Shown in pieces: positions 23,804-32,396 of a stretch of DNA of 64,000 bases. The DNA lies in assembly GCA_903872155.1 (NCBI GenBank), contig CAIQJP010000026.1:1-64000 (forward strand). The letters run 5' to 3'. Made by a program: the position numbers and the translations under genes. Under the pieces are notes generated by a model. It was given only the letters and a program-made list of their open reading frames with translations, did not search any database and had not been told where the DNA came from. Every line of letters starts with the position of its first letter. Positions within the stretch are counted from its first letter, which is position 1. This DNA is from an uncultured Actinomycetes bacterium (GTDB lineage Bacteria; Actinomycetota; Acidimicrobiia; Acidimicrobiales; Ilumatobacteraceae).

Positions 23804-24241
23804 AGGCCAGTCCTTTCGGGCGTGGGGCACGACAAATAATTGACGGACACCAATTGGTGACCGACTTCGGTAAGAACACTAGAGGGCGAGCGACCCCATG
23901 ACGGAATTCCTCGTCATTTTCTCTCAGGAAACCCGTCACGCGTTGCTCGATTTCAGTACCGTGAACTTGCGCACAACCATGCTGAACAGGGTGGGTGTGC
24001 TGATAGACCTCTACTCGGTGACTCGTAGGCGGTCACTGGCCGTCAGGAAAGTTTGTTCGGTCCAACTTCAAGGAGTTGGGGCGCGCGTGACCCTTGGCGA
24101 CTAAGGTTCAAGGTGGTCCTGGTGGCGGTAGCTGTCAGATCCACATTTGGAATCAAATTTAGAAATAACAAACCACCAACCATTACGTGCAACGACCATG
24201 TATCGACCTCGTTACAGGGCATAGAAGGGATGACCGGCTGC
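23804..24241. other. Divergent promoter region between cytochrome c and bc operon
   Basis: These 438 bases hold no convincing gene. They should carry the divergent promoters for the cytochrome c gene (minus) and the long bc-nuo run (plus). A perfect 12-bp palindrome, CACCAATTGGTG, lies at 23848-23859, about 45 bases upstream of the cytochrome c start. GTGAC-N9-GTCAC occurs near 24018-24036. No -35/-10 pair for the bc operon can be called with confidence. Short open frames here lack ribosome sites or family features. Confidence 0.5.
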
Positions 24242-24718
24242 ATGCTGGCTATAAACATTCTGAAATGGCCGGGAATGAATCAGGCTTTCCTATTCTCCTT
24301 GGTATTGACCATCATTTTGACTGGTCTGATTTTTGTGTACGGAAAACGTCGTCCGATCGGCACACCAGTGTCATGGGGCGAAGCGATGATTGGTTCGGTC
24401 TACGCATTCTTCGTCATGTTCATTGCGTATGGTGTCTTGCCTCACCAGTGGCTCGTACATGTGCAAAACGAACTCGGCTGGCGTTCTGATAAACCGTTCC
24501 TCGGACCGGGCTCGATTTTCAAATCAAAGGCAAAGGGCGGAAGTTTCCCCTTTGACATCAACTACCTACAGATTGGCGACATTCTTGTCACCGGGATCTA
24601 CGGCGTGCTCTTGGGCGTGCAGATTTACACCTGGGTATGGTGGCAAAAGCGGGGAACAAAGAAGTCAACTGATGTTGAGCAATCAACGTATGGTCGTCCT
24701 TTGGTGAAAAAGGCATAA
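24242..24718 (+). CDS. Unknown three-helix membrane protein of the bc operon
   Basis: This protein of about 158 residues has three likely membrane spans: AFLFSLVLTIILTGLIFVYG, EAMIGSVYAFFVMFIAYGVL and ILVTGIYGVLLGVQIYTWVWW. It has no recognised cofactor motif. ATG 24242 is chosen because AGAAGGG lies upstream at workable distance; ATG 24230 and ATG 24275 are alternatives. It starts the cytochrome bc run and ends three bases before the ferredoxin gene, so it may be an accessory subunit that docks the ferredoxin or stabilises cytochrome b. That role is inference. Confidence 0.7.
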   Translation: MLAINILKWPGMNQAFLFSLVLTIILTGLIFVYGKRRPIGTPVSWGEAMIGSVYAFFVMFIAYGVLPHQWLVHVQNELGWRSDKPFLGPGSIFKSKAKGGSFPFDINYLQIGDILVTGIYGVLLGVQIYTWVWWQKRGTKKSTDVEQSTYGRPLVKKA

Positions 24719-24721
24719 CTC

Positions 24722-25135
24722 ATGGCCCGTACCGACGCCAATCCGCCGATGATGCCATTCACCGACCAGTACCAACTGGTCGAGGTGGATGCGGACTATC
24801 TCACCAAGGCGGTGAAACCCAAGCAGTTCATTCATATCGATCAATCTGAATGCATCATGTGTGAGGGTTGCGTCGATATCTGTCCGTGGAAGTGCATTCA
24901 CATGGTGACGCCCGATGCTGTGGTCGAAGCCACAGGAACAGAGCGTCCAGGAATTGATCCCAACGACAATGTTCTTTTTATTATTGATGATGATGTGTGT
25001 ACGCGTTGTGCACTGTGCGTCGATCGGTGTCCGACCGGCGTCATCATTCTCGGCAAGGCCGGTGCAGCACTTGCAACCGGTGACACACACACCCGTACCG
25101 CAAACCACGGTTACGCCTACGGAATGCGTTTCTAG
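24722..25135 (+). CDS. Ferredoxin-like 2[4Fe-4S] protein in the bc operon
   Basis: This 137-residue soluble protein has two classical cluster motifs, CIMCEGCVDICP and CTRCALCVDRCP, each C-x2-C-x2-C-x3-C-P, separated by about 40 residues. The N-terminal 40 residues have no recognised domain. The C terminus (HTRTANHGYAYGMRF) is unusual for a plain ferredoxin. It lies between the unknown membrane protein and cytochrome b with gaps of 3 and 11 bases, so it is probably a subunit or partner of the bc complex. It could also donate electrons to the second complex I. Confidence 0.87.
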   Translation: MARTDANPPMMPFTDQYQLVEVDADYLTKAVKPKQFIHIDQSECIMCEGCVDICPWKCIHMVTPDAVVEATGTERPGIDPNDNVLFIIDDDVCTRCALCVDRCPTGVIILGKAGAALATGDTHTRTANHGYAYGMRF

Positions 25136-25146
25136 GAGACAAGCAC

Positions 25147-25929
25147 ATGGCTAAGGTCATCGAAGATCCCCGACCCACCGCAAAAGAGCGGCTGAATAAA
25201 ACGGTAGATGGAGTACAAGGCAGTCAAGCCTGGAACTCAATCTTCCGTCCTGGTTCTATTTTCCGTAAGGGCTACACCGACAGTCCGCGTAACCGTTCAT
25301 ACGTGATCATGAACTCAGTGCTATATCACTTGCACCCAGTGAAGGTGAAGCGCCATGCAGTCAAGGTCAGTTACACCTTGTGTCTCGGAGGCCTGAGCTT
25401 CTTCCTCTTTATTTTGTTAACCGTGACCGGCATCTTCTTGATGTTCTTCTATCGACCCGAAGCCACTGCGGCATGGAATGACATCAGCAGTCTTCAGACT
25501 TCGGTGGCGTTCGGATTACTTGTGAGAAATATGCACAGATGGGGCGCGCACTTAATGGTGCTCTCCGTGTTCTTGCACATGGCTCGCGTTTTCTATCACG
25601 GTGCATACAAAGCTCCGCGCGAATTCAACTGGGTTATCGGCGTTGTGTTGTTGACACTCACCTTGTTGCTTTCGTTCACCGGCTACTTGTTGCCATGGGA
25701 CCAGTTGTCCATGTGGGCCGTGGCAGTAGGAACAAACATGATGGGCTATACGCCAGTGTTTGGTTCGCAAGTGCGTTTCGTGTTGCTCGGTGGTGTTGAA
25801 ATTGGTTCTGAAACCTTGTTGCGTTGGTACGTGTTGCACGTACTCATGCTTCCTTTCGTCATCGTGATCTTCATGGCTATCCACTTCTGGCGTGTCCGTA
25901 AGGACGGCGGCATCTCAGGTCCTTTGTGA
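25147..25929 (+). CDS. Cytochrome b6-like subunit (N-terminal cytochrome b)
   Basis: This 260-residue membrane protein is the four-helix heme-binding half of cytochrome b. Helix B has MHRWGAHLMVLSVFLHMARVF with the two heme histidines 13 residues apart. Helix D has LHVLMLPFVIVIFMAIHFW with 14 residues between histidines, the b6f-type spacing. GYLLPWDQLSMWAVAVGTNM is the conserved Qo-site stretch. AGGAG precedes ATG 25147. With the next gene it makes a split cytochrome b, which oxidises quinol and passes electrons to the Rieske protein and across the membrane. Gene name not assigned because actinobacterial naming differs. Confidence 0.93.
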   Translation: MAKVIEDPRPTAKERLNKTVDGVQGSQAWNSIFRPGSIFRKGYTDSPRNRSYVIMNSVLYHLHPVKVKRHAVKVSYTLCLGGLSFFLFILLTVTGIFLMFFYRPEATAAWNDISSLQTSVAFGLLVRNMHRWGAHLMVLSVFLHMARVFYHGAYKAPREFNWVIGVVLLTLTLLLSFTGYLLPWDQLSMWAVAVGTNMMGYTPVFGSQVRFVLLGGVEIGSETLLRWYVLHVLMLPFVIVIFMAIHFWRVRKDGGISGPL

Positions 25930-25956
25930 CCGGTGCTTGAAAGGACTTGACTCAAC

Positions 25957-26715
25957 ATGACTGAAATCCCCGAACACCTCCTGAAGCGAGCACAAGCTGC
26001 TCGCGATAAGGCTGCTGCTGATGCCGGTGCTGCTGCGCCGGCTGCCAGTGATGCACCGGCTGCTGATCCGCGTATTCCTGCACATCTACTTGAGCGCAGC
26101 AAAGCTGCCAAGACAAAAGCTGATGGCGAAGGTGGCGCAGTTGCTGTTGCCGAAAAAGTTGGCGCCCTCGTTGCCGCTGCTCCAGCCGCTGGTGGAATTC
26201 CTGTTGGTGCTGGTCCTGGTGGACACACTCAGCGTTTGTTGACAGTCGTTAAGTCGGGGTCAATTCAAGACGTCAAAGCAACACCAGTTGACAAAGTCCA
26301 CACGTGGCCGCACTTGTTGGCAGCTGAATTTGTTGCAGCATTGGCTTGTACTGCGTTCTTGTTCTTCTTCTCGATTTTCGTGAACGCACCGCTGTTGCAG
26401 TTGGCCAACCCCAACCGCACACCGAACCCTTCAAAGGCTCCTTGGTACTTCCTCGGTTTGCAGGAATTGCTCACCATGTTCCACCCCATGGTCGCTGGTG
26501 TGACAGTTCCAGGTATTGCCTTGTTCGCATTAATTCTTGCTCCGTACATTGACAAGAACCCATCGAACAAACCCGAAGATCGCAAGTTCGCAACTTCAAT
26601 CATGACAGTGCACCTCATGTTCTGGGCAGTGCTCGTGATGATCGGTTCGTTCTTCCGTGGTCCCGGATTCAACTTCGTCTTCCCATGGCGCGACGGCCTG
26701 TTCTTCGAGTTGTGA
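25957..26715 (+). CDS. Cytochrome bc subunit IV-like (C-terminal cytochrome b)
   Basis: This 252-residue protein has an Ala-rich hydrophilic N terminus of about 110 residues, then three membrane helices typical of subunit IV/PetD. The first 12 residues (MTEIPEHLLKRA) match the start of the divergent cytochrome c, and a second copy of the pattern (RIPAHLLERSKAAK) follows at about 45. The quinol-site motif usually written PEWY reads APWY here (SKAPWYFLGLQE), so the usual Glu is absent at that position and may be replaced by the Glu seven residues on. It pairs with the cytochrome b6-like protein. Confidence 0.9.
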   Translation: MTEIPEHLLKRAQAARDKAAADAGAAAPAASDAPAADPRIPAHLLERSKAAKTKADGEGGAVAVAEKVGALVAAAPAAGGIPVGAGPGGHTQRLLTVVKSGSIQDVKATPVDKVHTWPHLLAAEFVAALACTAFLFFFSIFVNAPLLQLANPNRTPNPSKAPWYFLGLQELLTMFHPMVAGVTVPGIALFALILAPYIDKNPSNKPEDRKFATSIMTVHLMFWAVLVMIGSFFRGPGFNFVFPWRDGLFFEL

Positions 26716-26728
26716 GGATCAAACTTTT

Positions 26729-27586
26729 ATGACACCCCTAGCAACAATCATTATTGCCATCGCAGTCATTGTGGTGTTGGCCGCTGTCGTCCTTGTGACG
26801 TCGGCTCGTCGCTCCGATGTTCGCGGCGCTGGCGCGTTGTCACGTGAAACCGTGAAGCGCGACAAGTCCATCAAGGCCGAGTCGGGCGCTGGACCGACTG
26901 GTGCAGCGTACGAATCAACAGAAGTTGCAACTCGTTCATCCGAACTTGCTAAGGCCACCGAAGTTGCACCCGTTGCCTGGGAAGCGCCCGATCAAGATGC
27001 AATCGATGTTTCGCGTCGTCAGTTCTTTAACCGTGCTGCAATTACTTTGATGACGACAAGCATCGCGTCCTTTGGTGTTGCATGCATCGCCTTCTTGTGG
27101 CCACGCGCTGGTGGAGGCTTCGGTTCAAAGGTCACCGTTGGACGCCTCGAGGATTTGATTGTGCAGATTCGTAGCGATAAGGGATTCGTGTACAAGCCCG
27201 AAGCGCGTACATGGCTGACCGCGTATCCCGCCGATGCTTTGCCGAAAGCGCGTAAGGCTTACGCCAAGCAAGGTCCAGTGCTCGCCGGAATGGAAGCCGG
27301 AATTGTGGCGTTGTACCAGAAGTGCCCGCACCTTGGTTGCCGTGTTCCCGAGTGCAAGAGTTCGCAATGGTTTGAATGCCCGTGTCATGGTTCGCAGTAC
27401 AACCGTGTTGGCGAAAAGAAAGCTGGTCCCGCACCTCGCGGAATGGATCGCTTCGGAGTCACGGTCGCTAACGGAAACGTCATTGTCGACACTGGAACAG
27501 TTTTTAATGGTCCAGCAATTGGTACCAACACAACCGGGCAGGAAGCCGAAGGGCCGCACTGCATTTCCGGAGGAGCACACCACTAA
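26729..27586 (+). CDS. Rieske iron-sulfur protein
   Basis: This 285-residue protein carries the [2Fe-2S] cluster motif C199-P-H-L-G-C and C217-P-C-H220-G-S, with C204 and C219 as the expected disulfide pair. There is an N-terminal helix (residues 4-24) and a second helix (104-124). The second is preceded by a twin-arginine sequence, SRRQFFNR, which implies folded export of the cluster domain by Tat. It takes electrons from quinol at cytochrome b and gives them to cytochrome c. GAGG lies upstream of ATG 26729; the longer open frame overlaps the previous gene. Confidence 0.93.
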   Translation: MTPLATIIIAIAVIVVLAAVVLVTSARRSDVRGAGALSRETVKRDKSIKAESGAGPTGAAYESTEVATRSSELAKATEVAPVAWEAPDQDAIDVSRRQFFNRAAITLMTTSIASFGVACIAFLWPRAGGGFGSKVTVGRLEDLIVQIRSDKGFVYKPEARTWLTAYPADALPKARKAYAKQGPVLAGMEAGIVALYQKCPHLGCRVPECKSSQWFECPCHGSQYNRVGEKKAGPAPRGMDRFGVTVANGNVIVDTGTVFNGPAIGTNTTGQEAEGPHCISGGAHH

Positions 27587-27588
27587 TC

Positions 27589-28656
27589 ATGATTGCCGCA
27601 TCAGCTACCAACACCATTGCCATTGTTATCTCGTTGATCTTCGTGGTCGGCTGGATTGTCTATGCCGTGATGAATCGATCGGCCGGCAAAGCCGAGATCG
27701 GTTCAGAAATCGAGCTTGCTGCCAACCGTAAGGCGTATTACGACGACGAAGAACTCGAAGGTCATCGCTTGCAGCGTATGCAGTTGCTCGGTGTGCTTTT
27801 ACTTGCCACGATCACTATCGGTCTGCCGGCTTATTGGCTTGCTGAACCAAGCCGTCAAGCCAACACCATTGAAGGTAAAGCCAATCGTTTCATTTCGTGG
27901 GGCTCGGGTCTCTTCGCTCCGACCGCCGAAGGTGGATTCAACTGCGCAGGTTGCCACGGTGGAATGAATGGTGCCGGTGGTGCTGCTCCGTACACCGTGA
28001 CCGATTCAAAGACTGGTGAAGTTAAGGCAGTCACGTGGAAGGCGCCGGCCCTCAACACGGTGTTCTACCGATTCGATGAAAGCGAAGTTCGTTTCATTCT
28101 GGTGTACGGTCGCCCGTTCTCGCCGATGTCACCGTGGGGTATTGACGGTGGTGGACCAATGAACGCGCAACAGATCGATACTTTGCTTGCCTACCTCAAG
28201 AGCATTCAGATTCCGCGTGAAGATTGCGTCGTTGCCGATGCCAATCCGTTGAACTGCGAAGGCGGCCACTTGCCCGTGACCGAACAAGAGAAAATTCAAG
28301 CGGCTGCACAAAAGACAGTCGACGATGGAACCTATGGTTCAATCGGTGAAGCGTTGTTTAATCTCGAACTCAGTTCAGGTGCCTACAGTTGCGCTCGTTG
28401 CCACACACCTGGCTGGAGTTGGGGCGAACCTGGTCAAACTGGTTCGGGTGCATTTGGTTGGAACCTCACTGGTGGAGCAACCAACACACACTTCGCAACT
28501 GAGCAAGAGATGATCAACTTCATCAAAGCTGGTTCGAAGTACGGCGCCAAATACGGAATTCAGGGCCAAGGTTCTGGACGTATGCCTGGGTTCGGTGACC
28601 TTCTCACCGATGAACAGATCCAACAGATCGTGAACTACGTCCGGAACGAACTATGA
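27589..28656 (+). CDS. Diheme cytochrome c subunit of the bc complex
   Basis: This 355-residue protein has two N-terminal membrane helices (about 8-28 and 66-86) and two cytochrome c domains. The heme sites are C119-A-G-C122-H123 and C268-A-R-C271-H272. Candidate axial methionines lie in SPMSPWG and GRMPGFG. It begins two bases after the Rieske gene. The arrangement is like the diheme QcrC-type cytochrome that links actinobacterial bc complexes directly to an oxidase, although here the helices are N-terminal. No oxidase genes are in the window. Confidence 0.9.
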   Translation: MIAASATNTIAIVISLIFVVGWIVYAVMNRSAGKAEIGSEIELAANRKAYYDDEELEGHRLQRMQLLGVLLLATITIGLPAYWLAEPSRQANTIEGKANRFISWGSGLFAPTAEGGFNCAGCHGGMNGAGGAAPYTVTDSKTGEVKAVTWKAPALNTVFYRFDESEVRFILVYGRPFSPMSPWGIDGGGPMNAQQIDTLLAYLKSIQIPREDCVVADANPLNCEGGHLPVTEQEKIQAAAQKTVDDGTYGSIGEALFNLELSSGAYSCARCHTPGWSWGEPGQTGSGAFGWNLTGGATNTHFATEQEMINFIKAGSKYGAKYGIQGQGSGRMPGFGDLLTDEQIQQIVNYVRNEL

Positions 28657-29474
28657 GCGCACTTCTGAGTATTGGTTGGGAACCCGAACTTCGCGGTCTA
28701 CTAACAGTCATCATTGGAGCAGTTGCCCTATGCGGCAGCGTCTATCTACTTCTTGGCACGAACCTTGGTGCCCGCTTGGGATTTTTGGTTGCCATGGCTG
28801 GATTGTTTGGCTGGATGATGATGATGGGAATCATCTGGATGAGCTACGGAATCGGTCTGAAAGGAACGCAACCTTCGTGGAAGCCGGCCGATCCTTTCAC
28901 CATTGTTCGTGATGCGAAGTTGTTGCACGAAGCTGGTGTCATTGATGGACCGGTCACGGTGTCGGCAGATGCGACGTATCCAGAAATTGCGGCAACCGCA
29001 GCAACTGCACTTGAAAATGAAAAGTGGAAATTGCTTCCCACCGACGATCAAGGTCGTGGACAGGCCATTGCTGCAGCTACTGAAATTATTGAAGTCCAAT
29101 CAAAGATGTATGCAGCGGGCGAGTACGAAGCAGTAGCTGTGTACGAACGTGGTGGTGAGCGCTACCCGAAATTTGGTGACTCAGTTGACTTCATAGCCTT
29201 CTTACATAAGCCGCACTATTCACTCGTTGAGATAGCGCCTTTACTGCCACAACGCGATGAGCCAGGTCGTGCGCCTGCTCGTCCGGTCGTCGACAGCAGT
29301 CAACCTCATCAGTACGTCATCATGATTCGTGATCTTGGTACCAAGCGTCAGCCGGCACTGTTCATCACGATTGGCTCAGCAATCATCTTCTTGCTGTGTT
29401 GCCTCATGTTGCACCGTCGTGATCGAATTCTTGCGGCGCACCTTTCGGGTTCGTCCGTTCCTGCGAAGGTATAA
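28653..29474 (+). CDS. Unknown membrane protein between bc and nuo genes
   Basis: This 273-residue protein has two N-terminal helices (LLTVIIGAVALCGSVYLLLG and LGFLVAMAGLFGWMMMMGII), a hydrophilic domain of about 150 residues and a C-terminal helix (ALFITIGSAIIFLLCCLML). No cofactor motif is seen. Its start overlaps the cytochrome c stop (ATGA), and nuoA begins three bases after its stop. It is probably an accessory protein of the bc complex and physically joins the two gene sets. Function unknown. Confidence 0.72.
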   Translation: MSALLSIGWEPELRGLLTVIIGAVALCGSVYLLLGTNLGARLGFLVAMAGLFGWMMMMGIIWMSYGIGLKGTQPSWKPADPFTIVRDAKLLHEAGVIDGPVTVSADATYPEIAATAATALENEKWKLLPTDDQGRGQAIAAATEIIEVQSKMYAAGEYEAVAVYERGGERYPKFGDSVDFIAFLHKPHYSLVEIAPLLPQRDEPGRAPARPVVDSSQPHQYVIMIRDLGTKRQPALFITIGSAIIFLLCCLMLHRRDRILAAHLSGSSVPAKV

Positions 29475-29477
29475 CGC

Positions 29478-29942
29478 ATGGGCCAGTACCTCGCAGTTTT
29501 CGCTCTCACAGTTCTCGGAATTCTGTTCGGTGCGCTGAGTTTTGTTGCTTCACGATTGTTGGCGCCCCGCCGGCCATCGTCAGCTAAAGAAGCTCCCTAC
29601 GAATGTGGAATTGTGCCAACGCGCGAACCACCTGAACGTTTCCCGGTGAGTTTTTACATCGTGGCGATGTTGTTCATCATGTTCGACATTGAAATCATTT
29701 TCATTTATCCGTACGCAGTCAACCGAGCAGAGCTCGGTGCTTTTGCGTTTTGGGAAATGTTGTCTTTCAGCGTGGTGTTCTTTTTAGCTTTTGTCTACGT
29801 AGTTGCGCGCGGCGCCCTTGACTGGGGTCCGGTTGCCAAGGCTCGTCGACTGGTCGATGGTGTTTCTGCAACGCGTACGTCAACATCGACAATTCGTCGC
29901 GTCGGTCTTGAAGGCCGTTCCGATAACGACCAGGCTGCCTGA
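29478..29942 (+). CDS. nuoA: NADH-quinone oxidoreductase subunit A (complex I-1)
   Basis: This 154-residue membrane subunit has the NuoA pattern: [42 protein letters not shown], where the acidic residues in the second helix belong to the quinone-linked proton path. It has a longer C-terminal tail than usual. It is the first gene of a full 14-gene operon. Confidence 0.93.
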   Translation: MGQYLAVFALTVLGILFGALSFVASRLLAPRRPSSAKEAPYECGIVPTREPPERFPVSFYIVAMLFIMFDIEIIFIYPYAVNRAELGAFAFWEMLSFSVVFFLAFVYVVARGALDWGPVAKARRLVDGVSATRTSTSTIRRVGLEGRSDNDQAA

Positions 29943-29959
29943 GAAGTAGGGGATTCGAT

Positions 29960-30568
29960 ATGGGTGTAGTTCGCAACGTACTCGACGATGGACTTGGTGG
30001 TCTCGAACACAACTTCATTACCGGTCGAATTGAAGATCTGGTGAAGTGGTCACGTAGTCGTTCGAGTTGGGGTGCAACTTTTGGTTTGGCCTGTTGCGCT
30101 ATTGAAATGATGGGCGCCGGCGGACCGCATTACGACATCGCACGCTTTGGTATGGAAGTTTTCCGTGCCTCGCCGCGTCAAGCCGACATCATCATCGTTG
30201 CTGGTCGCGTGAGTCAGAAAATGGCTCCCGTATTGCGACAGGTATACGACCAAATGATGGAACCCAAATGGGTGATCTCGATGGGTGTGTGCGCCTCGAG
30301 TGGCGGCATGTTCAATAACTACGCAATTCTTCAAGGTGTCGATCAGATCGTGCCCGTTGATGTGTATGCCCCAGGTTGCCCGCCAACACCTGAAACTTTG
30401 ATTCACGCCATCGAAACATTGCACCAGAAGATTGAAGATGGTGAAATCATGCGCCGTCGTGCCACGAGTGGCGCAGGTGCAAATATTCACATCACCGAAA
30501 TTCCTGCTCAGACTTCACCAGTGCCCGTATCGCTTGGTCGTCCCGCAACTTCATGGACGTCGTCATGA
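29960..30568 (+). CDS. nuoB: NADH-quinone oxidoreductase subunit B (complex I-1)
   Basis: This 202-residue subunit holds cluster N2, the last cluster before quinone. Ligand motifs are [28 protein letters not shown] and [10 protein letters not shown]. It ends with a hydrophilic tail of about 40 residues not usual in NuoB. Its stop overlaps the nuoC start (ATGA). Confidence 0.94.
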   Translation: MGVVRNVLDDGLGGLEHNFITGRIEDLVKWSRSRSSWGATFGLACCAIEMMGAGGPHYDIARFGMEVFRASPRQADIIIVAGRVSQKMAPVLRQVYDQMMEPKWVISMGVCASSGGMFNNYAILQGVDQIVPVDVYAPGCPPTPETLIHAIETLHQKIEDGEIMRRRATSGAGANIHITEIPAQTSPVPVSLGRPATSWTSS

Positions 30569-31065
30569 GTGATGTTGAAGTAACGCCAGAACCGCAACCA
30601 CAATTGCATGGTTGCCTGTTGAGCGATTCGCGGGGTCAGCAAGTTGTGCACCCAACTCGTGCTCAATATGTAGCGCTCATGAAGAAGTTGCTCGATGGCG
30701 GATTTGTCATGTGTAGCGACCTCACCGCTGCTGATTACTTAACTCATTCGGGTCGCACCTTGCCCGAAGGTATTGAAGCCGAACGATTTGAAATTGTGGT
30801 CAACCTCACAGCGATTGCTACACGCGATCGTATTCGTGTTCGAGTACAAGTTCCCGAATCTGATCCGAGCATTGCTTCAATGTTTGATTTGTGGCCCGGA
30901 ACCGAAGCCATGGAACGCGAAGTTTTTGACATGTTCGGTATTTCATTTGACGGGCACCCCGATCTCACGCGTATCTTGATGCCCGAAGATTGGGATGGTC
31001 ACCCACTTCGTAAGGATTATTCGATCGGTCGCATTCCGGTGCAATTCAAGGGGTCGAACTCATGA
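30565..31065 (+). CDS. nuoC: NADH-quinone oxidoreductase subunit C (complex I-1)
   Basis: This 166-residue 30-kDa-type subunit ends with the hallmark [38 protein letters not shown] 30565 overlaps the nuoB stop and is preferred over ATG 30553. It forms part of the connecting (Q) module. Confidence 0.92.
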   Translation: MSDVEVTPEPQPQLHGCLLSDSRGQQVVHPTRAQYVALMKKLLDGGFVMCSDLTAADYLTHSGRTLPEGIEAERFEIVVNLTAIATRDRIRVRVQVPESDPSIASMFDLWPGTEAMEREVFDMFGISFDGHPDLTRILMPEDWDGHPLRKDYSIGRIPVQFKGSNS

Positions 31066-32396
31066 CATCGGTTGAAAATATTTTCAAGACCAACGAAGGC
31101 GCGCAAGAAATGCGGGCTCGTAGCGAAATCAGTGCGAAAGAAATTTTGCGCGAAGTTGGTTCGGTACTGCGCATGAGTGAAGCCGAAGCCGCCAAGCTCG
31201 GACAGATTCCGGCTGACGCCGACGAAGATCAAACCATGATCATCAACATGGGACCACAACACCCAAGTACTCACGGTGTTTTGCGACTCATGCTCGAACT
31301 TCAGGGTGAAAAAGTTTTACGTTGCAAGCCCATCATTGGTTACTTGCATACCGGCATGGAGAAGACGGGTGAAGAACTCACATACATGCAAGGTGGCACC
31401 AACGTCACTCGTATGGACTACTTGAGTCCACTCAACAACGAACTCGTTTTCTCGATGGCAGTTGAAAAATTGCTCGGGATTGAAAATGACATTCCAGAGC
31501 GCGCCATATGGATGCGCATGTTGTTGTCAGAACTCAACCGCATGAGCAGTCACTTATTGTTCCTAGCCACCAACGGCATGGACCTCGGTGCAGTTTCGAT
31601 GATGTTGTACGGCTGGCGTGAACGCGAAGAAGTTTTACGTTTCTTCCAAAAGGTCACCGGCCTGCGTATGAATCACAACTTCATTCGCCCCGGTGGAGTT
31701 GCGGCTGACCTGCCAGCCGGTTGGCGCGATGATGTTCTTGCAATTCTTGAAATGTTGCCGGGTCGTTTGGCCGAGTACGACATCTTGATGACCGATCAAC
31801 CCATCTGGCGTGAGCGCTTGCAAGGTGTTGGTGTGATTACTGCCGACGAAGCTTTAGCACTCGGAACCAGCGGACCGATCTTGCGTTCAACTGGTGTCGC
31901 CTGGGACTTGCGTCGCGATCAGCCGTATTTGCATTACGACAAAGTTGAGTTCGATGTCATCGTCGGCTCTTACGGCGACGCCTTTGACCGCTACGCCATT
32001 CGTATTAACGAGATTCGTGAATCAATCCGCATCGTGTACCAGATTCTTGATGCCATGCCACTTGGTGACTATCGCATTCAAAATAAGAAAGTCACGCCTC
32101 CGCCGCGTGCTCGCATTGATGAATCAATGGAAGCTTTGATTCACCACTTCAAGATTTTCACCGAAGGTTTCAAAGTTCCCGAAGGTGAAGTGTATGTAGG
32201 AATCGAAAGTCCTCGTGGCGAAATTGGTTGCTACATCGTGAGCGATGGTGGCCCGAAGCCCTATCGCATCCATATGCGCGCACCAAGCTTCGTCAACATT
32301 CAGGCCTTACCGCACATGATGCGCGGTGGTTTAGTTGCCGACGCGGTTGCAGTGATTTCGTCTATTGACCCAGTTCTAGGAGAGGTCGATCGCTGA
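31062..32396 (+). CDS. nuoD: NADH-quinone oxidoreductase subunit D (complex I-1)
   Basis: This 444-residue 49-kDa-type subunit lines the quinone cavity. After an N-terminal extension of about 60 residues comes MGPQHPSTHGVLRLMLELQGE, then HTGMEKTGEE, NFIRPGGVAADLP and the C-terminal DPVLGEVDR. The Arg in HGVLR corresponds, from memory, to the residue methylated by NDUFAF7 in mitochondria, of which a relative is encoded at 61248. It overlaps nuoC by four bases. Confidence 0.95.
   Translation: MTSVENIFKTNEGAQEMRARSEISAKEILREVGSVLRMSEAEAAKLGQIPADADEDQTMIINMGPQHPSTHGVLRLMLELQGEKVLRCKPIIGYLHTGMEKTGEELTYMQGGTNVTRMDYLSPLNNELVFSMAVEKLLGIENDIPERAIWMRMLLSELNRMSSHLLFLATNGMDLGAVSMMLYGWREREEVLRFFQKVTGLRMNHNFIRPGGVAADLPAGWRDDVLAILEMLPGRLAEYDILMTDQPIWRERLQGVGVITADEALALGTSGPILRSTGVAWDLRRDQPYLHYDKVEFDVIVGSYGDAFDRYAIRINEIRESIRIVYQILDAMPLGDYRIQNKKVTPPPRARIDESMEALIHHFKIFTEGFKVPEGEVYVGIESPRGEIGCYIVSDGGPKPYRIHMRAPSFVNIQALPHMMRGGLVADAVAVISSIDPVLGEVDR

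Noticed and set aside
23898-24104. 68-codon open frame in the cytochrome c / bc spacer
   Set aside because: It has no ribosome site, no TANNNT box at the right distance and no recognisable family, and its composition looks like spacer DNA.
24053-24241. N-terminal extension of the first bc-operon protein
   Set aside because: The extra residues are not membrane- or family-like, and AGAAGGG near 24224-24230 favours a start at 24242 or close by.
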